The position numbers and the translations under genes were made by a program. Source: Mucilaginibacter phenanthrenivorans (GTDB taxonomy: Bacteria; Bacteroidota; Bacteroidia; Sphingobacteriales; Sphingobacteriaceae). Taken from it: a DNA stretch of 64,000 nucleotides. The DNA lies in assembly GCF_024721155.1 (NCBI RefSeq), contig NZ_JAHVAP010000006.1:429885-493884 (forward strand), read 5' to 3'. Positions within the stretch are counted from its first letter, which is position 1; each line of letters starts with the position of its first letter. The notes under the pieces are model-generated. The model saw nothing but the letters and a program-made list of their open reading frames with translations. It was not told the DNA's origin and did not search any database. Of this stretch, positions 43,127 to 53,188 are shown piece by piece.

Positions 43127-44608
43127 TTAGTTATAGCCTGGATTCTGTTTCAACGCCGGGTTTAGCTGGATCTCGACCTGCGGGATCGGGAATAGATTAT
43201 TTTTGTCGCCCGCGGCAGATTTTGCCGGAATTTTATGCAGCGCATCAACCAGCGCGGTGCCGCCCTGCCTCACAAGATCGAACCAACGGTGTCCCTCCTG
43301 TATAAATTCTTTGCGGCGCTCCAGAAAAACAGAATCCCTGAAAGCTGTTTGCCCCAGCCCCGCGGTAAGGTTGGCTACATTGGCGCGGTTCCTCACCTGG
43401 TTTATAGCATTGTAGGCATCGCCGTCAGGTGCGCCGTTTATTTCATTAAGCACTTCGGCATAAAGCAGCAGCACATCCGCATAGCGGATAACCGGGTAGT
43501 TAACCGCGCTTTGTGATTGAATAGACAACGGCGACAAACTGTAATCAACAAACTTGTTGAAGTAAGGCGTATAGGCATTTTTAAAAACCACGTACTTGCC
43601 TGTTGCTGCATTATAAACCGAGTCATAAAAGGTTACGGCACGCCGCGTATCGGTTTTGCTGAACAATTTAGACACGCCGCTATCCGCCGGGATATCTATC
43701 GGGAACGTCCCGGTGTTAAACGAGGTAAAGCTTTGGCTTAAATTCTGCACACTGTTTGCCTCTCCTAAATTGGTTTCATACTGCACCGAGAAAATATGTT
43801 CGACCCCGTTTTTGGTAGCTTTTTGAAATGCATCCCGGTAATTTTGGAAAAGCGCATAGCCGTAGCCGCCGTTTATTACCGTTTTTAATTCGGTTAGGGC
43901 GCTGCTCCAGTTTTTACGGGTAACATACACCTTGGCCAGCAGGGCATGTGCTGCGCCGCCTGTTGCACGGCCCAGATCGGTGCCTGAAAATGATTTTGGC
44001 AGGTTGGTTGCATCCTGCAAATCGCTTATTATCTGTGTGTATACATCAGTCGTGGCAGCTCTGGATACAAACAGTTTATCTAAATCAATACTGTTTGGGT
44101 TATGCAATACCAGGGGCACATCACCATATAAGCGCACCAGGTCGAAATATAAAAGCGCCCGGATAAATTTAGCCTCCCTTACCAGCCTCGACCGCAAAAC
44201 AGTATCTATCTGGATGCCGGGAATATTATCAATGGCAATATTCGCGCGGTTAATTCCATAATAAAGCTGCTGCCAAACTTTCTGAACACGACTGTTTGAC
44301 GGGATATAGGTTGCCGTTCCCAGAGCCCTTACGTCAGGATTGGTATTGCTGGGGCTGTAAACCTGGTTATCGCTTCCGTTCTCAACCAGCAGGTTAAGCT
44401 GGCGGCCGTATAGGGGGAAATCGCCCGCAGGATCACTGTTCAAAGTGCCATAAACCGCGTTCACCGCCGCAACCGCGTCTGACTGTGTTTTGAAGAATTG
44501 TGAGCTAACTATCACCGAGCTCGGGTTCTCATTCAGCTTATTGCAGGATGATAGCGCCGCAACAGATAGCAGTAATGAACTAATTATATAAGTGTGTAAC
44601 TTTTTCAT
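43127..44608 (-). CDS. RagB/SusD family nutrient-uptake outer membrane lipoprotein
   Basis: A 493-residue SusD-like surface lipoprotein: signal and lipobox LLLSVAALSSCNKL, TPR-like N-terminal half with AKFIRALLYFDLVRLYGDVPLVL, and the C-terminal signature ERRKEFIQEGHRWFDLVRQG followed by PIPQVEIQLNPALKQNPGY. SusD binds the incoming substrate on the cell surface and caps the SusC channel. Ten bp downstream of the SusC gene. Which glycan or molecule is bound is unknown. Confidence 0.95.
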   Translation of the reverse strand: MKKLHTYIISSLLLSVAALSSCNKLNENPSSVIVSSQFFKTQSDAVAAVNAVYGTLNSDPAGDFPLYGRQLNLLVENGSDNQVYSPSNTNPDVRALGTATYIPSNSRVQKVWQQLYYGINRANIAIDNIPGIQIDTVLRSRLVREAKFIRALLYFDLVRLYGDVPLVLHNPNSIDLDKLFVSRAATTDVYTQIISDLQDATNLPKSFSGTDLGRATGGAAHALLAKVYVTRKNWSSALTELKTVINGGYGYALFQNYRDAFQKATKNGVEHIFSVQYETNLGEANSVQNLSQSFTSFNTGTFPIDIPADSGVSKLFSKTDTRRAVTFYDSVYNAATGKYVVFKNAYTPYFNKFVDYSLSPLSIQSQSAVNYPVIRYADVLLLYAEVLNEINGAPDGDAYNAINQVRNRANVANLTAGLGQTAFRDSVFLERRKEFIQEGHRWFDLVRQGGTALVDALHKIPAKSAAGDKNNLFPIPQVEIQLNPALKQNPGYN

Positions 44609-44618
44609 ATTCGAAGTT

Positions 44619-47600
44619 TTAGAAGGTAATACTTAGGCCCGCCAGGAATGTGCGCACCGATGGATAGGTGCCATAATCAATGCCCTGCTTGGTGTTGTCG
44701 TTATCGTAAAAGCTTACTTCCGGATCAAGCCCGGTGTATTTGGTTATGGTGAAAAGGTTTTGTGCCGATACATAAACCCTTAGCTGTTTGGCATGGATCT
44801 TTGAAAGCAACTCATTAGAGAATGTATAGCCAAACGAAGCATTCTTCAGCTTCAGGTACGATCCGTTTTCGATATACCTGTCCGTTACCTGCGGAACCGG
44901 TGAGTTTGTAGCACGCGCAACCGTTCCGTTAGGATTAGATGGGCTCCACCTGTTCAGCAAAGTTGCAGATGCGTTTAACGTAAGCGTTGGCCGCTCTAAA
45001 CTCTGCTGCAGCAGGTTAAAGATCTTGTTACCGTATGATCCTGCAAAAAACACCGACAGATCAAAATGGCCGTAGGTAAAAGTATTGGTAATGCTCCCTG
45101 TAAATTTGGGTTGGGCGCTGCCAAGGTTATGTTTGTCGGCAGTGGTGATTTTTCCGTCACCGGTCTCATCTACGTATTTGGTATCGCCAACTTTCTGCGG
45201 CACCCCGGCTAAAAGCGGCACACCTGCGGCAATATCAGCAGCGGTTAACAGGCCATGAGTCGAGTATCCCCAGAAGGTACCAACCGGCAATCCAACTTGT
45301 ACTATTACCGGCGAAACCTGCCCGGTAGGCGCTAGTGGATAAAAGCTGGTTATTCCCTGGCCCAGGTTCAAAATTTTGTTCCTGTTTACGGCAAATACAA
45401 TATTGGTACTCCATTTAAAGGCATCGCTTTTGATATTATCTGTATTTAATGATAGCTCAAGACCCCGGTTTGACACACTGCCCACGTTCTCAAGCGCACT
45501 TGCGTACCCTGTGTAAAGTGGTAGCGGAACATTCAGCAGCAGATCGGTGGTTTTCTTGTAATAAGCATCAAAGGTTAAGTTAATGCGACTGTCAAATAAG
45601 CCGATGTCAACCCCGGCGTCATACTGCGTGGTTGTTTCCCATTTCAGATTGGGATTGGCCAATTGCACCGGCGCTATGCCTGTTACCAGCTTGCTGCCGA
45701 AATAATAATTTGTTGGCGCGAGTGCTGCAAGTGAACTGTACGGCGGCACTTCTGAGTTACCGGTCTGCCCGGCGCTTAAGCGCAGTTTCAGGTTGTTGAC
45801 GGTTTCAGCAAGCGGCTTAAAGAAATCTTCCCGGCCCGCATTCCATGAAAATCCAGCCGATGGAAAATAGCCCCACTTATTGTTGGCGCCAAGTTTCGAC
45901 GAGCCATCCGCACGTTCAGACAAGGTAATGTTGTATTTATGCTGGAAAGAATAATTCACCCGCGCCAGGTATGAATTCATGGTTGAGTTATGTGCCGATG
46001 AAAGCGGCAGGTTCGCAATTCCCGCGTACGACAGGTTGTTATACGTAGTTAAATCATTGGGGAATTTTTGTGCAGAGGCTACCGATGATTCATCGTGCTG
46101 GTATTGCGTGGTATAACCAACAAGCACATTTAAAAAGTGGGTACGGTTAAACGCATGATCATATGTCAGGGTATTTTCATTCAACCAGCTCAGTGAATTA
46201 GCTGCACCAACCGATGCATAGCCGCTGGCCGAATAGCCGTTTGAACCACCTGCTGGTGAACCTGTATTTGAGGGTGCATAATAGTCCTGCCCGGCATTAA
46301 GAATATCAACCCCGGCGGTTACCTTCAGGGTAAGATCGGTGTTAAATTTATACTCACCGGCAACATTACCCAGCACACGTGTTAGCGTTGTTGTGTTGGT
46401 TGTATTGGTGATGTCCTGCAGCGGATTAGTGGGTGTCGCATTGAACGGATTAGTGATATTGAAGCTACCGTCTGCATTTCTTATTTGGGCCACCGGCGAG
46501 GTTAGTATTAAATTTGAAAACGCGTTGCTAAAGTTGATGCTGTTATAAGGGCTGCCGTAAAGTTTGTTTTCGATAGACCGGCTGCCGAATAAGTTAGTGG
46601 AAACTTTGAATTTGTCGGAGATCTCCTTTTCGTAATTTACCCTTGCCGAGTAGCGTTTAAAGCCGGTATGCAAAATGGTTCCTTCCTGGTCGAAGTAATT
46701 ACCGGCAATCAGGTATCTCGATTTTTCATCCCCGCCGGATATGGTCAGCTCATTATTTGATGTAGGCGCACTTTTTAAAGCTGCCGCCTGCCAGTTTGAA
46801 CCTGTGCCCAAAGCTGCAATCTGCGCATCGGTATAAGTTTTGGCAACACCGTCGCTCACGTTCACATCGTTAACTAACCCCGCCCATTGTGAAGCGTTCA
46901 GCAGGTTGAGTGTTTTGGCAACCCGTTGCGTGCCGAAATAGCTGCTGAAGTTTACATTATTGGTGCCCTTTTTGCCTCGTTTTGTCGTGATAATAACCAC
47001 CCCATTCGCCCCGTGCGATCCATAAATCGCGGTAGCCGAAGCATCCTTCAAAACCTCGACGGATTCAATATCATTTGGGTTGATGGTTGATAGCGCGTTT
47101 ACGCTGGTGCCGTTTGCGCCCACGTTGGCGTTGTCGTTATTATTATAAATAATAAACCCGTCTATCACATACAGTGGCGCGTTGCCGAACGATATGGAGT
47201 TACCACCCCGCACTCTTATAGTTGCGGTACTGCCGGGCTGACCGGAGTTTTGCGTTACCGCAACCCCAGAAACGGCGCCTTGCAGCAGGTTATCAAATGA
47301 GGCGGCGGGCTGATTAAGGATATTTTTTGATACGGAACCGATCGACCCGGTTACGTCGCTTTTTTTCTGGGTGCCGTAGCCTACCACTACCACATCGTTA
47401 AGCAGGCTTACGTTTTCGGCAAGTACTATGGATATGGGGCTGCCATCGGCGATAACTTCCTTTGTTCTATAACCCACAAAAGTGATGATCAGCGTGTAAG
47501 GAAATTTCTGACCGGTTACAAAGGAAAAGCTGCCATCGGCAGCTACTGCAACAGCATGTGTAGTTCCTTTAATGTGAACCACTGCGCCTACTACGGGCTG

Positions 47601-47753
47601 TTTGGTTAATGAATCTTTAACGGTACCTAGCAGCCTTGAATTGATGAGCGGTACGGTTTCGGTTTGTGCAAATGCAACCGTGGAAAGCAGAACTAAAAGA
47701 AATGTGTATAAAAACCGGGGACGTATTCGTTTTGCATGGATATATAATTCCAT
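44619..47753 (-). CDS. SusC/RagA family TonB-linked outer membrane protein
   Basis: A 1044-residue importer: signal peptide (FLYTFLLVLLSTVAFAQ), a carboxypeptidase-like regulatory domain (about 40-115, LLGTVKDSLTKQPVVGAVVHIKG), the plug with VVVGYGTQKKSDVTGSIGSV and the SusC-specific SISFGNAPLYVIDGF, and a 22-strand barrel ending in LAGLSITF. There is no N-terminal FecR-sensing STN domain, so regulation by an anti-sigma pair is not indicated, and no such pair is adjacent. First gene of the operon ending at the terminator near 38.65 kb. Confidence 0.96.
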   Translation of the reverse strand: MELYIHAKRIRPRFLYTFLLVLLSTVAFAQTETVPLINSRLLGTVKDSLTKQPVVGAVVHIKGTTHAVAVAADGSFSFVTGQKFPYTLIITFVGYRTKEVIADGSPISIVLAENVSLLNDVVVVGYGTQKKSDVTGSIGSVSKNILNQPAASFDNLLQGAVSGVAVTQNSGQPGSTATIRVRGGNSISFGNAPLYVIDGFIIYNNNDNANVGANGTSVNALSTINPNDIESVEVLKDASATAIYGSHGANGVVIITTKRGKKGTNNVNFSSYFGTQRVAKTLNLLNASQWAGLVNDVNVSDGVAKTYTDAQIAALGTGSNWQAAALKSAPTSNNELTISGGDEKSRYLIAGNYFDQEGTILHTGFKRYSARVNYEKEISDKFKVSTNLFGSRSIENKLYGSPYNSINFSNAFSNLILTSPVAQIRNADGSFNITNPFNATPTNPLQDITNTTNTTTLTRVLGNVAGEYKFNTDLTLKVTAGVDILNAGQDYYAPSNTGSPAGGSNGYSASGYASVGAANSLSWLNENTLTYDHAFNRTHFLNVLVGYTTQYQHDESSVASAQKFPNDLTTYNNLSYAGIANLPLSSAHNSTMNSYLARVNYSFQHKYNITLSERADGSSKLGANNKWGYFPSAGFSWNAGREDFFKPLAETVNNLKLRLSAGQTGNSEVPPYSSLAALAPTNYYFGSKLVTGIAPVQLANPNLKWETTTQYDAGVDIGLFDSRINLTFDAYYKKTTDLLLNVPLPLYTGYASALENVGSVSNRGLELSLNTDNIKSDAFKWSTNIVFAVNRNKILNLGQGITSFYPLAPTGQVSPVIVQVGLPVGTFWGYSTHGLLTAADIAAGVPLLAGVPQKVGDTKYVDETGDGKITTADKHNLGSAQPKFTGSITNTFTYGHFDLSVFFAGSYGNKIFNLLQQSLERPTLTLNASATLLNRWSPSNPNGTVARATNSPVPQVTDRYIENGSYLKLKNASFGYTFSNELLSKIHAKQLRVYVSAQNLFTITKYTGLDPEVSFYDNDNTKQGIDYGTYPSVRTFLAGLSITF

Positions 47754-47849
47754 ATATTTAGCTGTTTTATGTTAATGAGTAATTGTTAGTAAAACTATTT
47801 ATGAGGATCGGTTAGTGATTGGCGTTACGGGCCGGTCTCTCGTTGAAAT

Positions 47850-47884
47850 AACCGGCAAGGCTTCCTTGCCGGTTTGCTTTTTTT
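47850..47884 (+). terminator. Plus-strand intrinsic terminator antisense to the susC leader
   Basis: AACCGGCAAGG, loop CTT, CCTTGCCGGTT, then TGC and seven T residues: an 11-bp perfect stem with a T-tract on the plus strand. No plus-strand gene precedes it, as the flanking genes are all minus, so it would end an antisense or small RNA starting near the susC 5' end. Confidence 0.75.
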
Positions 47885-48291
47885 ACAGGGGTCTAAAGTT
47901 TCATTATTGTATTTTAAAGGGTCACACGAATACTGACATAAACAGCGATAAAACCGTTATTAATTAAATTGATCAGTAGGATCTAATAGGAGAATGTTAC
48001 CGGAATCAGCAACAACAACAGGTACAACACATCCGCATGTAGCAGCGCTGCAAGCAGGATTTGAATTCAGTATGAGGATGTAAAATTGTCTTCATTACTA
48101 TTGTTTAACGCCGCAAATATATAAATTTATTTTAATTACTACTAAAACTATAGAAATTATAGAATAATTAATGTTTTTTGTGATATTTAATGGAGAAAAG
48201 ACGCAAAGTATCGCGTCTCTACATTCTTATTCCCGAATAAAATCAGCGAAATCCTTAAATCATCTTAAAATCAGCGGTCGAAATCTACGCC

Positions 48292-48325
48292 AAAAAAAAG
48301 CCCTGCAACATTAATGCTGCAGGGC
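48292..48325 (-). terminator. Rho-independent terminator of the GH3 gene
   Basis: Minus strand GCCCTGCA...TGCAGGGC hairpin followed by eight T residues, 27 bp past the GH3 stop codon. Shares its CCCTGCAG core with the terminator at 38639-38672. Confidence 0.85.
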
Positions 48326-48351
48326 CGGGTCAATTATAGTTTGTTACGCTT

Positions 48352-50733
48352 TTATTTCTTGTGCCATTCATTAATGGCTTTTATGGGTTTAAGCGCCGGG
48401 ATGGTTTTTTCCGTAACTATTTCCTTAGCTAGTTTGAATGAAACTGTTTTTTCAATGTTTCTTGATGAAGTACCTATCTTAACTTTGTACTCCCCTGCAT
48501 CAGCTACCCATGCCGATCTGCTGGTGTAAAATGATGCCAGGTCGCCTGCATGTAAGGTAAACACCAGGAATTGCTGTTGCCCCGGCGCCAGCAGGTTTGT
48601 TTTGGCAAATGCCTTTAGTTCCTGCTCCGGCTTATCTATATTTTTGTGGGGAGCGCTTACATATAGCTGCACCACTTCCTTGCCCGCAACATCACCGGTA
48701 TTTTTAACAGTCACCTTTATCGATACGCTACCCTTAGCATCCGGTGCGCTCACGTCCATATCGCTGAACTTAAATTTGGTGTACGACAGACCGTAACCAA
48801 ACTCGTAGGCGGGATTAATTTTATACGAGTCGAAATAACGGTAACCCACATAAATACCTTCCTCGTAATTAACCTGCGCCGGCTTTTCCGCCGGTGTTCC
48901 GGGGAAGTTTTTGGCTGTCGGCTCGTCCTTGTAATCCATTGCAAAGGTAGTTGCAAGTCTTCCGGATGGGTTTACTTTTCCGCTTAATACATCAGCAACC
49001 GCATTTCCGCCTTCCAGGCCGGGCTGCCAGGCTAACAAAATTGCGTCCACCTTATCGCGCCAGCTGGCAACTTCAATAACGCCGCCTATGTTTAATACCA
49101 CAACTACCTTTTTGCCCTTATCATGAAACGCCTTGCTTACATTCTCAATCAACGTTTTTTCGCCAGGGGTCAAGTAATAATCATCGGTAAGCTTTCGGTC
49201 TGAGCCCTCACCAGCGTTTCTGCCGATGGTTATTACCGCTTCATCAGCCCCTTCAGCTTCCTTCAATATCAGCCCATTGGCATCCATTTCCGGAATTGGC
49301 GGCGGCAGCATAAAGAAATTTTTGGGCTTCGGTTGTTTTATTTTACCATCTGCCACGTAATCCTTATAGGTTTTAGCCAAAGTTTCCTGCACCTTATAGC
49401 CAGCGTTATTTAAGCCCTCAGCAACTGAGATATTGTACAACTTATTTACATCGCCGCTCCCTGTTCCGCCTGCTATAGGGTTGTAGGAGGTATTCCCAAA
49501 TAGGGCAACTCTTTTATTTATCGATAGCGGCAATACATCACCATCATTTTTCAATAGCACCATCCCGTTCGCAGCGGCCTCCCGGGCTATTTTCGCATGC
49601 GCCGCAAGGTCGGGCTTGTCAGAATATTTATACCCGAGGAAGCTTTGCGATTTTACGATAACCTTTAGTATTCGCTCCACATTGGCATTTAATTGCGCCA
49701 TGCTCAATTTTCCGCTTTTTACGGCTGCAACTATGTCGTCCGATTTATCCGGGCTACCGGGCATGATCAGATCATTACCCGCATTCATCTGGGCAACAGC
49801 GTCCTTGCCGCCAAACCAATCCGTCATCACAAAGCCTTTGAGGCCCCATTCGTTTTTAAGGATGGTGGTCAGCAGGTCGCGACGTTCGGACGTATATGTA
49901 CCGTTCAGTTTGTTGTATGACGACATTACCGTCCATGGCTGCGAAGTTTTAACCGCGAGTTCGAAACCGCGCAGGTAAATTTCGCGCATGGCACGTTCAC
50001 TTACATTAACGTTTACACTGTTACGTTCAGTTTCCTGGTTATTTGCCGCGTAATGTTTAATGGATGTTCCTACGCCATTACTCTGGATGCCTTTTACAAT
50101 TGCTGCTGTCATGCTGCCGGCAATCAGCGGATCTTCCGAATAATATTCAAAATTACGCCCGCCCAAAGGATTCCGGTGAATGTTTAAAGCCGGGCCGAGT
50201 AATATATCAACCCCATATTCATGCACTTCGTTTCCAAAGGCAACGCCCACTTTTCTAACCATTGCTGTATCCCAGGTAGAAGCCAGCAAAGTGGCAACCG
50301 GGAATGCGGTAGCATAATACGTATTCGGATCATTTGGCCGTTTTGGCTCAATCCTTAACCCGGCCGGGCCATCAGAAACTGTGATAGACGGGATTCCCAA
50401 ACGCGGGATAGCATGTGTTCTTCCAGCAGCGCCGGGCACTTTTTCAGGAATTTCATAAGCCTCGGGGTCCGATGGTGGCATTTTAAAACCACCGATATCT
50501 ACAGTCTTTGGTTTTTCACCCTTTACCGGTGCAGGAACACCCGGCATTTTGAAGCCCATGCCCACAACCAGCTTTGACTTTTCCTGCAGCGTCATGGCGT
50601 TAATAACCTGCCTTAATGTGGCTTTGCCTAATTGCGGAACCGGCTTTTTAGCCTTGTCTTGTGCATTTACACTTAATTGGATGGCGCACAACAACACAAG
50701 CAGTCCTGCCGATAACCTGTACCCTCTCTTCAT
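48352..50733 (-). CDS. Glycoside hydrolase family 3 beta-glucosidase-like enzyme
   Basis: A 793-residue exported enzyme (signal YRLSAGLLVLLCAIQLSVNAQ). The N-terminal TIM barrel has SVSDGPAGLRIEP-like VSDGPAGLR, GPALNIHRNPLGGRNFEYYSEDP and IKHYAANNQE; the nucleophile Asp is in GFVMTDWFGGKDA. The second (alpha/beta) domain has NGMVLLKNDGDVLPL and AWQPGLEGGNAVADVLSGKVNPSGRL. A fibronectin-III-like domain ends the protein. It probably trims beta-linked glycosides in the periplasm. It is separately terminated from the S41 gene and from the SusCD operon, though its position upstream of the latter may be functional. Confidence 0.94.
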   Translation of the reverse strand: MKRGYRLSAGLLVLLCAIQLSVNAQDKAKKPVPQLGKATLRQVINAMTLQEKSKLVVGMGFKMPGVPAPVKGEKPKTVDIGGFKMPPSDPEAYEIPEKVPGAAGRTHAIPRLGIPSITVSDGPAGLRIEPKRPNDPNTYYATAFPVATLLASTWDTAMVRKVGVAFGNEVHEYGVDILLGPALNIHRNPLGGRNFEYYSEDPLIAGSMTAAIVKGIQSNGVGTSIKHYAANNQETERNSVNVNVSERAMREIYLRGFELAVKTSQPWTVMSSYNKLNGTYTSERRDLLTTILKNEWGLKGFVMTDWFGGKDAVAQMNAGNDLIMPGSPDKSDDIVAAVKSGKLSMAQLNANVERILKVIVKSQSFLGYKYSDKPDLAAHAKIAREAAANGMVLLKNDGDVLPLSINKRVALFGNTSYNPIAGGTGSGDVNKLYNISVAEGLNNAGYKVQETLAKTYKDYVADGKIKQPKPKNFFMLPPPIPEMDANGLILKEAEGADEAVITIGRNAGEGSDRKLTDDYYLTPGEKTLIENVSKAFHDKGKKVVVVLNIGGVIEVASWRDKVDAILLAWQPGLEGGNAVADVLSGKVNPSGRLATTFAMDYKDEPTAKNFPGTPAEKPAQVNYEEGIYVGYRYFDSYKINPAYEFGYGLSYTKFKFSDMDVSAPDAKGSVSIKVTVKNTGDVAGKEVVQLYVSAPHKNIDKPEQELKAFAKTNLLAPGQQQFLVFTLHAGDLASFYTSRSAWVADAGEYKVKIGTSSRNIEKTVSFKLAKEIVTEKTIPALKPIKAINEWHKK

Positions 50734-50942
50734 AATTAATACTTTAAAAATGGTTTAATATTGGTTGGTTTTAATGGCAAAACTTTCATTGTGTCATTAC
50801 AACACAATAGTAAATATTATATTTGACAAAAACATCATTTCCAGGCATATATATTTTGCAGAAAAGCCGAGACGGATCTTAATGATGCCGTGCGGGGCAG
50901 TGATTCGCGATTCCGAACTTGAGTGTGCAAATACCCTTAAAC

Positions 50943-50970
50943 AAAAAAATCCCGGCCTAAGCCAGGATTT
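50943..50970 (-). terminator. Rho-independent terminator of the S41 protease gene
   Basis: Minus strand AAATCCTGGC, loop TTA, GCCGGGATTT followed by a T-tract (seven A on the plus strand at 50943-50949). It lies 23 bp beyond the stop codon. Confidence 0.8.
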
Positions 50971-50992
50971 TCTATTATAATATTATTAAGTA

Positions 50993-53146
50993 CTATTTGT
51001 TGGTTACCGGCACAACTGTGTTGGTGAACTTATTATCCAGGCCGATATAGTCGGTCAGGATCTGGCCTGCTTCGCGTTTCAGGAAGTCAAGGTCCTCGTT
51101 ACGGGGCTTGGTTTGTCCCTTTTTCAAAGCCGGTAAGCCCATTGCTACGCGGCGCAGGTTGTTTTCTTCAAACATTTTTTTATCATCAGCATCGCGTTGC
51201 TCCTTTAGTTTTTGTTCATTCAGGGTAACGCTTTTTTCTGCTTCATGCTTTTTGATCTCAGCAATATCCTCTAACATGTATTTGTAGTTAGGGCTGCCGG
51301 CCATACGCTGGTCATGTAGTTTCTTAAGCTGCGGTAATACTGCGCTGAAATCGCCAACCTTTGTATATGAACTTTTTGCAATTACGTCAAACGGCATTGC
51401 AGACGGCTCGGTATCCTCGCCATATTTATCCAACGGGATTATCGACGGAAACTCAATATCAGGTGTAACACCTTTATGCTGGGTTGAGTTACCTGTTATG
51501 CGGTAAAACTTAGCAATGGTTAAGTTAAGCTGACCAAATACGCTCTGGCTGCCTGTCATGGCAGTTGTTGTTTTTTTGTCCTTGTTCACTAAACCGGCAA
51601 CACGCTCCAGCATTGATGGCGAAATAACTTTGTCAAGGTCGATAGCATTTTGAACAGAACCCTTACCGTAAGTCTGGGTGCCCAAAATTATACCACGCCC
51701 GTAATCCTGTATAGCGCCTGAGAAGATCTCAGTAGCCGATGCACTAAAGCGATCCACTAAAATAGCCAGCGGACCAGAATATGCTATTGACGGATCCTCG
51801 TCCTTATCAACTTCCACTTCATCGTTAGGGTTCCTAACCTGTACTACCGGGCCGGTTTTAATGAACAGACCTGTAAGGTCTACTGCTTCCAACAACGAAC
51901 CACCGCCGTTCTGGCGCATATCCATCACAATACCGTCAACACCTTCCTGTTTTAACGAATCGATCAGCAATTTAACGTCGTGCGTGGTACTTTTGTAATT
52001 AGGGTTACCAGTTTTGTAATCGTTAAAATCGATATAAAAAGCCGGTACAGAGATAACTCCTATCTTAATGGTCTTACCATTTTCGTTATATGTTTTGATC
52101 TCTTTTTTTGCCGATTCGTCCTTAAGGATGATCTTCTCGCGCACCAATTCAACAACCCTTGGTTTGCTGCCAACGCTTACACCCTTTGGTAAAAGCTCCA
52201 GCTTTACGGTGGTGCCTTTCTTACCGCGGATGAGCGCTATCGCGTTTTCTATCCTCCATCCTACAACATTCTGAAACTCGCCATCGGCTCCTTGTGCAAC
52301 GCCGATGATACGGTCGTCAACATTTACCTGCTTGCTTTTTTCAGCGGGGCCACCGGCAGTTAATGATTTGATGATCACAAACTCATTCTCAATATTTAAA
52401 CCTGCTCCAATACCCTCTAACTGGCGCGACATGTCAATATTAAAATTGGCTGCATTTGCCGGGTTAAAATAGTTGGTATGCGGATCAATTGCTTCGGTAA
52501 AGGCATCCATAAACACCTGGAACACGTCTTGATTGTTCAGCTTATTGGCTTGCGACAGTAAGCTCTCGTACCTTTTCTTTAAAGTCTCCTTGTTTTTTGA
52601 AACGTCTGTCCCCGCAAGCTTTAAGTTAAGCATGTCGTATTTTACACGTTCGCTCCAAAGCTTGTTCATCTCAGTTTCGGATGACACCCATGGCAGGTTA
52701 TCCCTGTCGTAAGTAAAGGTATCGTTCTTTGAATAATCAAAATTATTATCCAGTTGGGTAATCGAATATTTTATCCGGTCGATATATCTTTTCTGGTATA
52801 CGTTGAAGATGTAAAAAACATCGCTCAGGTTGCCTGCCTTCACGTCATCGTCAAGCATGGTTTTATACTTATCAAAATCCTGGATATCTGATGCAAGAAA
52901 GTAATTATGGCTCTCATCCATCAATTTAATATACCGGTTATAAACTTCGGTTGAAAGCGAATCGTTAAGAACAACCTTTTTATAATTGTAATTTGATATC
53001 AGGGTAGCAATGGTTTTACAAACTATTGCTTGTTTCTCGTCAGGCTGTATATTATTTGAGCCATCAACTCTTATCGGTTTGGCTGGTTTAGCGCTGCACG
53101 CCAGTGTGGCACCAACAACCAGCACTAAATAAAATTTTTTGAACAT
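50993..53146 (-). CDS. Carboxy-terminal processing protease (S41, Tsp/Prc type)
   Basis: About 717 residues from the Met at 53146, chosen because MFKKFYLVLVVGATLACSAK is a clear lipoprotein signal; the frame is open to 53188. An N-terminal helical domain precedes a PDZ domain (about 230-330; GIGAGLNIENEFVIIKSLTAGGPAEKS). The S41 protease domain has VDGIVMDMRQNGGGSL, LVDRFSASATEIFSGAIQD with the catalytic Ser, and TYGKGSVQ with the catalytic Lys. A DUF3340 C-terminal region ends in NLRRVAMGLPALKKG. Processes periplasmic proteins from their C-termini. Single gene with its own terminator. Confidence 0.93.
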   Translation of the reverse strand: MFKKFYLVLVVGATLACSAKPAKPIRVDGSNNIQPDEKQAIVCKTIATLISNYNYKKVVLNDSLSTEVYNRYIKLMDESHNYFLASDIQDFDKYKTMLDDDVKAGNLSDVFYIFNVYQKRYIDRIKYSITQLDNNFDYSKNDTFTYDRDNLPWVSSETEMNKLWSERVKYDMLNLKLAGTDVSKNKETLKKRYESLLSQANKLNNQDVFQVFMDAFTEAIDPHTNYFNPANAANFNIDMSRQLEGIGAGLNIENEFVIIKSLTAGGPAEKSKQVNVDDRIIGVAQGADGEFQNVVGWRIENAIALIRGKKGTTVKLELLPKGVSVGSKPRVVELVREKIILKDESAKKEIKTYNENGKTIKIGVISVPAFYIDFNDYKTGNPNYKSTTHDVKLLIDSLKQEGVDGIVMDMRQNGGGSLLEAVDLTGLFIKTGPVVQVRNPNDEVEVDKDEDPSIAYSGPLAILVDRFSASATEIFSGAIQDYGRGIILGTQTYGKGSVQNAIDLDKVISPSMLERVAGLVNKDKKTTTAMTGSQSVFGQLNLTIAKFYRITGNSTQHKGVTPDIEFPSIIPLDKYGEDTEPSAMPFDVIAKSSYTKVGDFSAVLPQLKKLHDQRMAGSPNYKYMLEDIAEIKKHEAEKSVTLNEQKLKEQRDADDKKMFEENNLRRVAMGLPALKKGQTKPRNEDLDFLKREAGQILTDYIGLDNKFTNTVVPVTNK

Positions 53147-53188
53147 ATCTTTTACACTCTTTAAGTCGGGAATTTTATAAAACATCAA

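Larger units (their letters stand above)
47754..48351. promoter_or_regulatory. Leader and promoter region of the SusCD operon
   Basis: A 598-bp gap between the SusC start and the GH3 terminator. It contains a plus-strand terminator-like hairpin (47850-47884), a possible minus-strand -7 box (TATATTTG, at 48113-48120) that would leave a ~360-nt leader, and a short palindrome at 48200-48217. No regulator gene is present. Confidence 0.45.
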
